Both the position numbers and the translations under genes were made by a program. Below, one piece after another: positions 63,551-64,000 of a DNA stretch of 64,000 nt. Source of the DNA: Prorocentrum cordatum (Eukaryota > Sar > Dinophyceae > Prorocentrales > Prorocentraceae); assembly GCA_963575745.1 (NCBI GenBank), contig CAUYUJ010018481.1:55001-119000 (forward strand). Direction: 5' to 3'. Below the pieces are notes generated by a model that ran no database searches, was not told where the DNA came from, and worked only from the letters and a program-made list of their open reading frames with translations. How positions within the stretch are numbered: the first letter of the stretch is position 1; each line of letters opens with the position of its first letter.

Positions 63551-64000
63551 CCCTTTCGGGCGTCCAGAAAAGACTGCCCGAGACGCGCTCGTGCGCTCCA
63601 GGCTGGGCCCCAAGACGGCCGACCCTCTGGCCGCTGGCCAAAGCACGTCTGCCAGGCTCACCTGGACGGTCCCAGGAGGGCCGGAGACTGCCTGACCACA
63701 CCCCGGGTTCCTCCTGTCGAGTGGGAAGGTGTCCGAAACAGTACCCCAAAAGGCCCCTGCAAACCATGCGTTGCAGATTCAAGTGCTGCCCCTGATCGCC
63801 CAGGATGGCTTTCAGAAGACCTGAAGACGACAGGCCACCGTGGGCATGATCTAAACGGTCACAAAAGACCCCTGGGGGGCCTCGCGATGTGCCTCAGGCC
63901 GCACGTCCTCAAGATGTGCCTCAGACCGCCCCAAGACAATCTCAAGAAGGCATACGGCCCGAAGCCCACGAAGGCTTCAAGGCAGTTGGGACCGACCGCT
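63551..64000 (+). repeat. Diverged CCAAGA decamer repeat at window end
   Basis: GGCCCCAAGACGGCC, CCTCAAGATGTGCC and CCCCAAGACAATCTCAAG. Runs off the window. Confidence 0.6.

Noticed and set aside
1-64000. tRNA or rRNA genes
   Set aside because: A scan for T-arm motifs (GGTTCRANNCC) and conserved rRNA segments by eye found none; a covariance search could still find a divergent one.

Overview
The window reads as nuclear DNA of a dinoflagellate. It is GC-rich, very poor in genes, and filled with tandem and dispersed repeats. A 22-base segment at 9949-9970 matches the dinoflagellate trans-spliced leader at 20 of 22 positions and lies 35 bases upstream of an intron-less reading frame. A histone H2A.X gene has introns whose two ends carry short direct repeats, another dinoflagellate trait. 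Species cannot be fixed from sequence alone; the high GC would suit a Prorocentrum-like genome, but that is a guess.

Only two protein-coding loci are supported. (1) 503-2515, plus strand: a histone H2A.X gene in three exons ending in the SQEF phosphorylation motif. Its second intron carries a MITE copy and a long CTC-triplet tract. (2) 9949-11208, plus strand: a retroposed mRNA copy with relict spliced leader, short 5' UTR, B-box zinc finger and several membrane helices. One in-frame TGA at 10258-10260 interrupts an otherwise open 400-residue frame. An imperfect 12-bp flanking duplication and an A7 tract suggest the insertion limits.

The rest is repeat landscape. 3.5-4.6 kb and 49.8-51.1 kb hold two diverged arrays of one ~102-bp satellite family. 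6.0-8.6, 11.5, 21.4-22.1, 47.9-48.6, 49.3-49.7, 51.4-52.1, 57.7-60.3 and 62.6-64.0 kb hold a 10-nt periodic CCAAGA(C/G)GG repeat with a conserved ~60-nt core. 13.5-18.5 kb is an AT-rich island of foreign composition, interrupted by a 100-N assembly gap. 29.6-46.8 kb is a mosaic of about ten repeat families, including a 1,337-bp direct duplication and a strand switch near 41.7-42.0 kb. Many polypurine/polypyrimidine GAG/CTC tracts are scattered throughout.

Non-autonomous DNA elements are frequent: a four-copy MITE family (1442, 12407, 25059, 47133), and separate terminal-inverted-repeat elements at 117, 47471, 53925 and 60626. A 17-bp target duplication around a bare poly(T) tract at 23841-23910 looks like an almost empty retroposition event. 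Most long open frames lie over repeats whose unit length keeps frames open, and are not called as genes.
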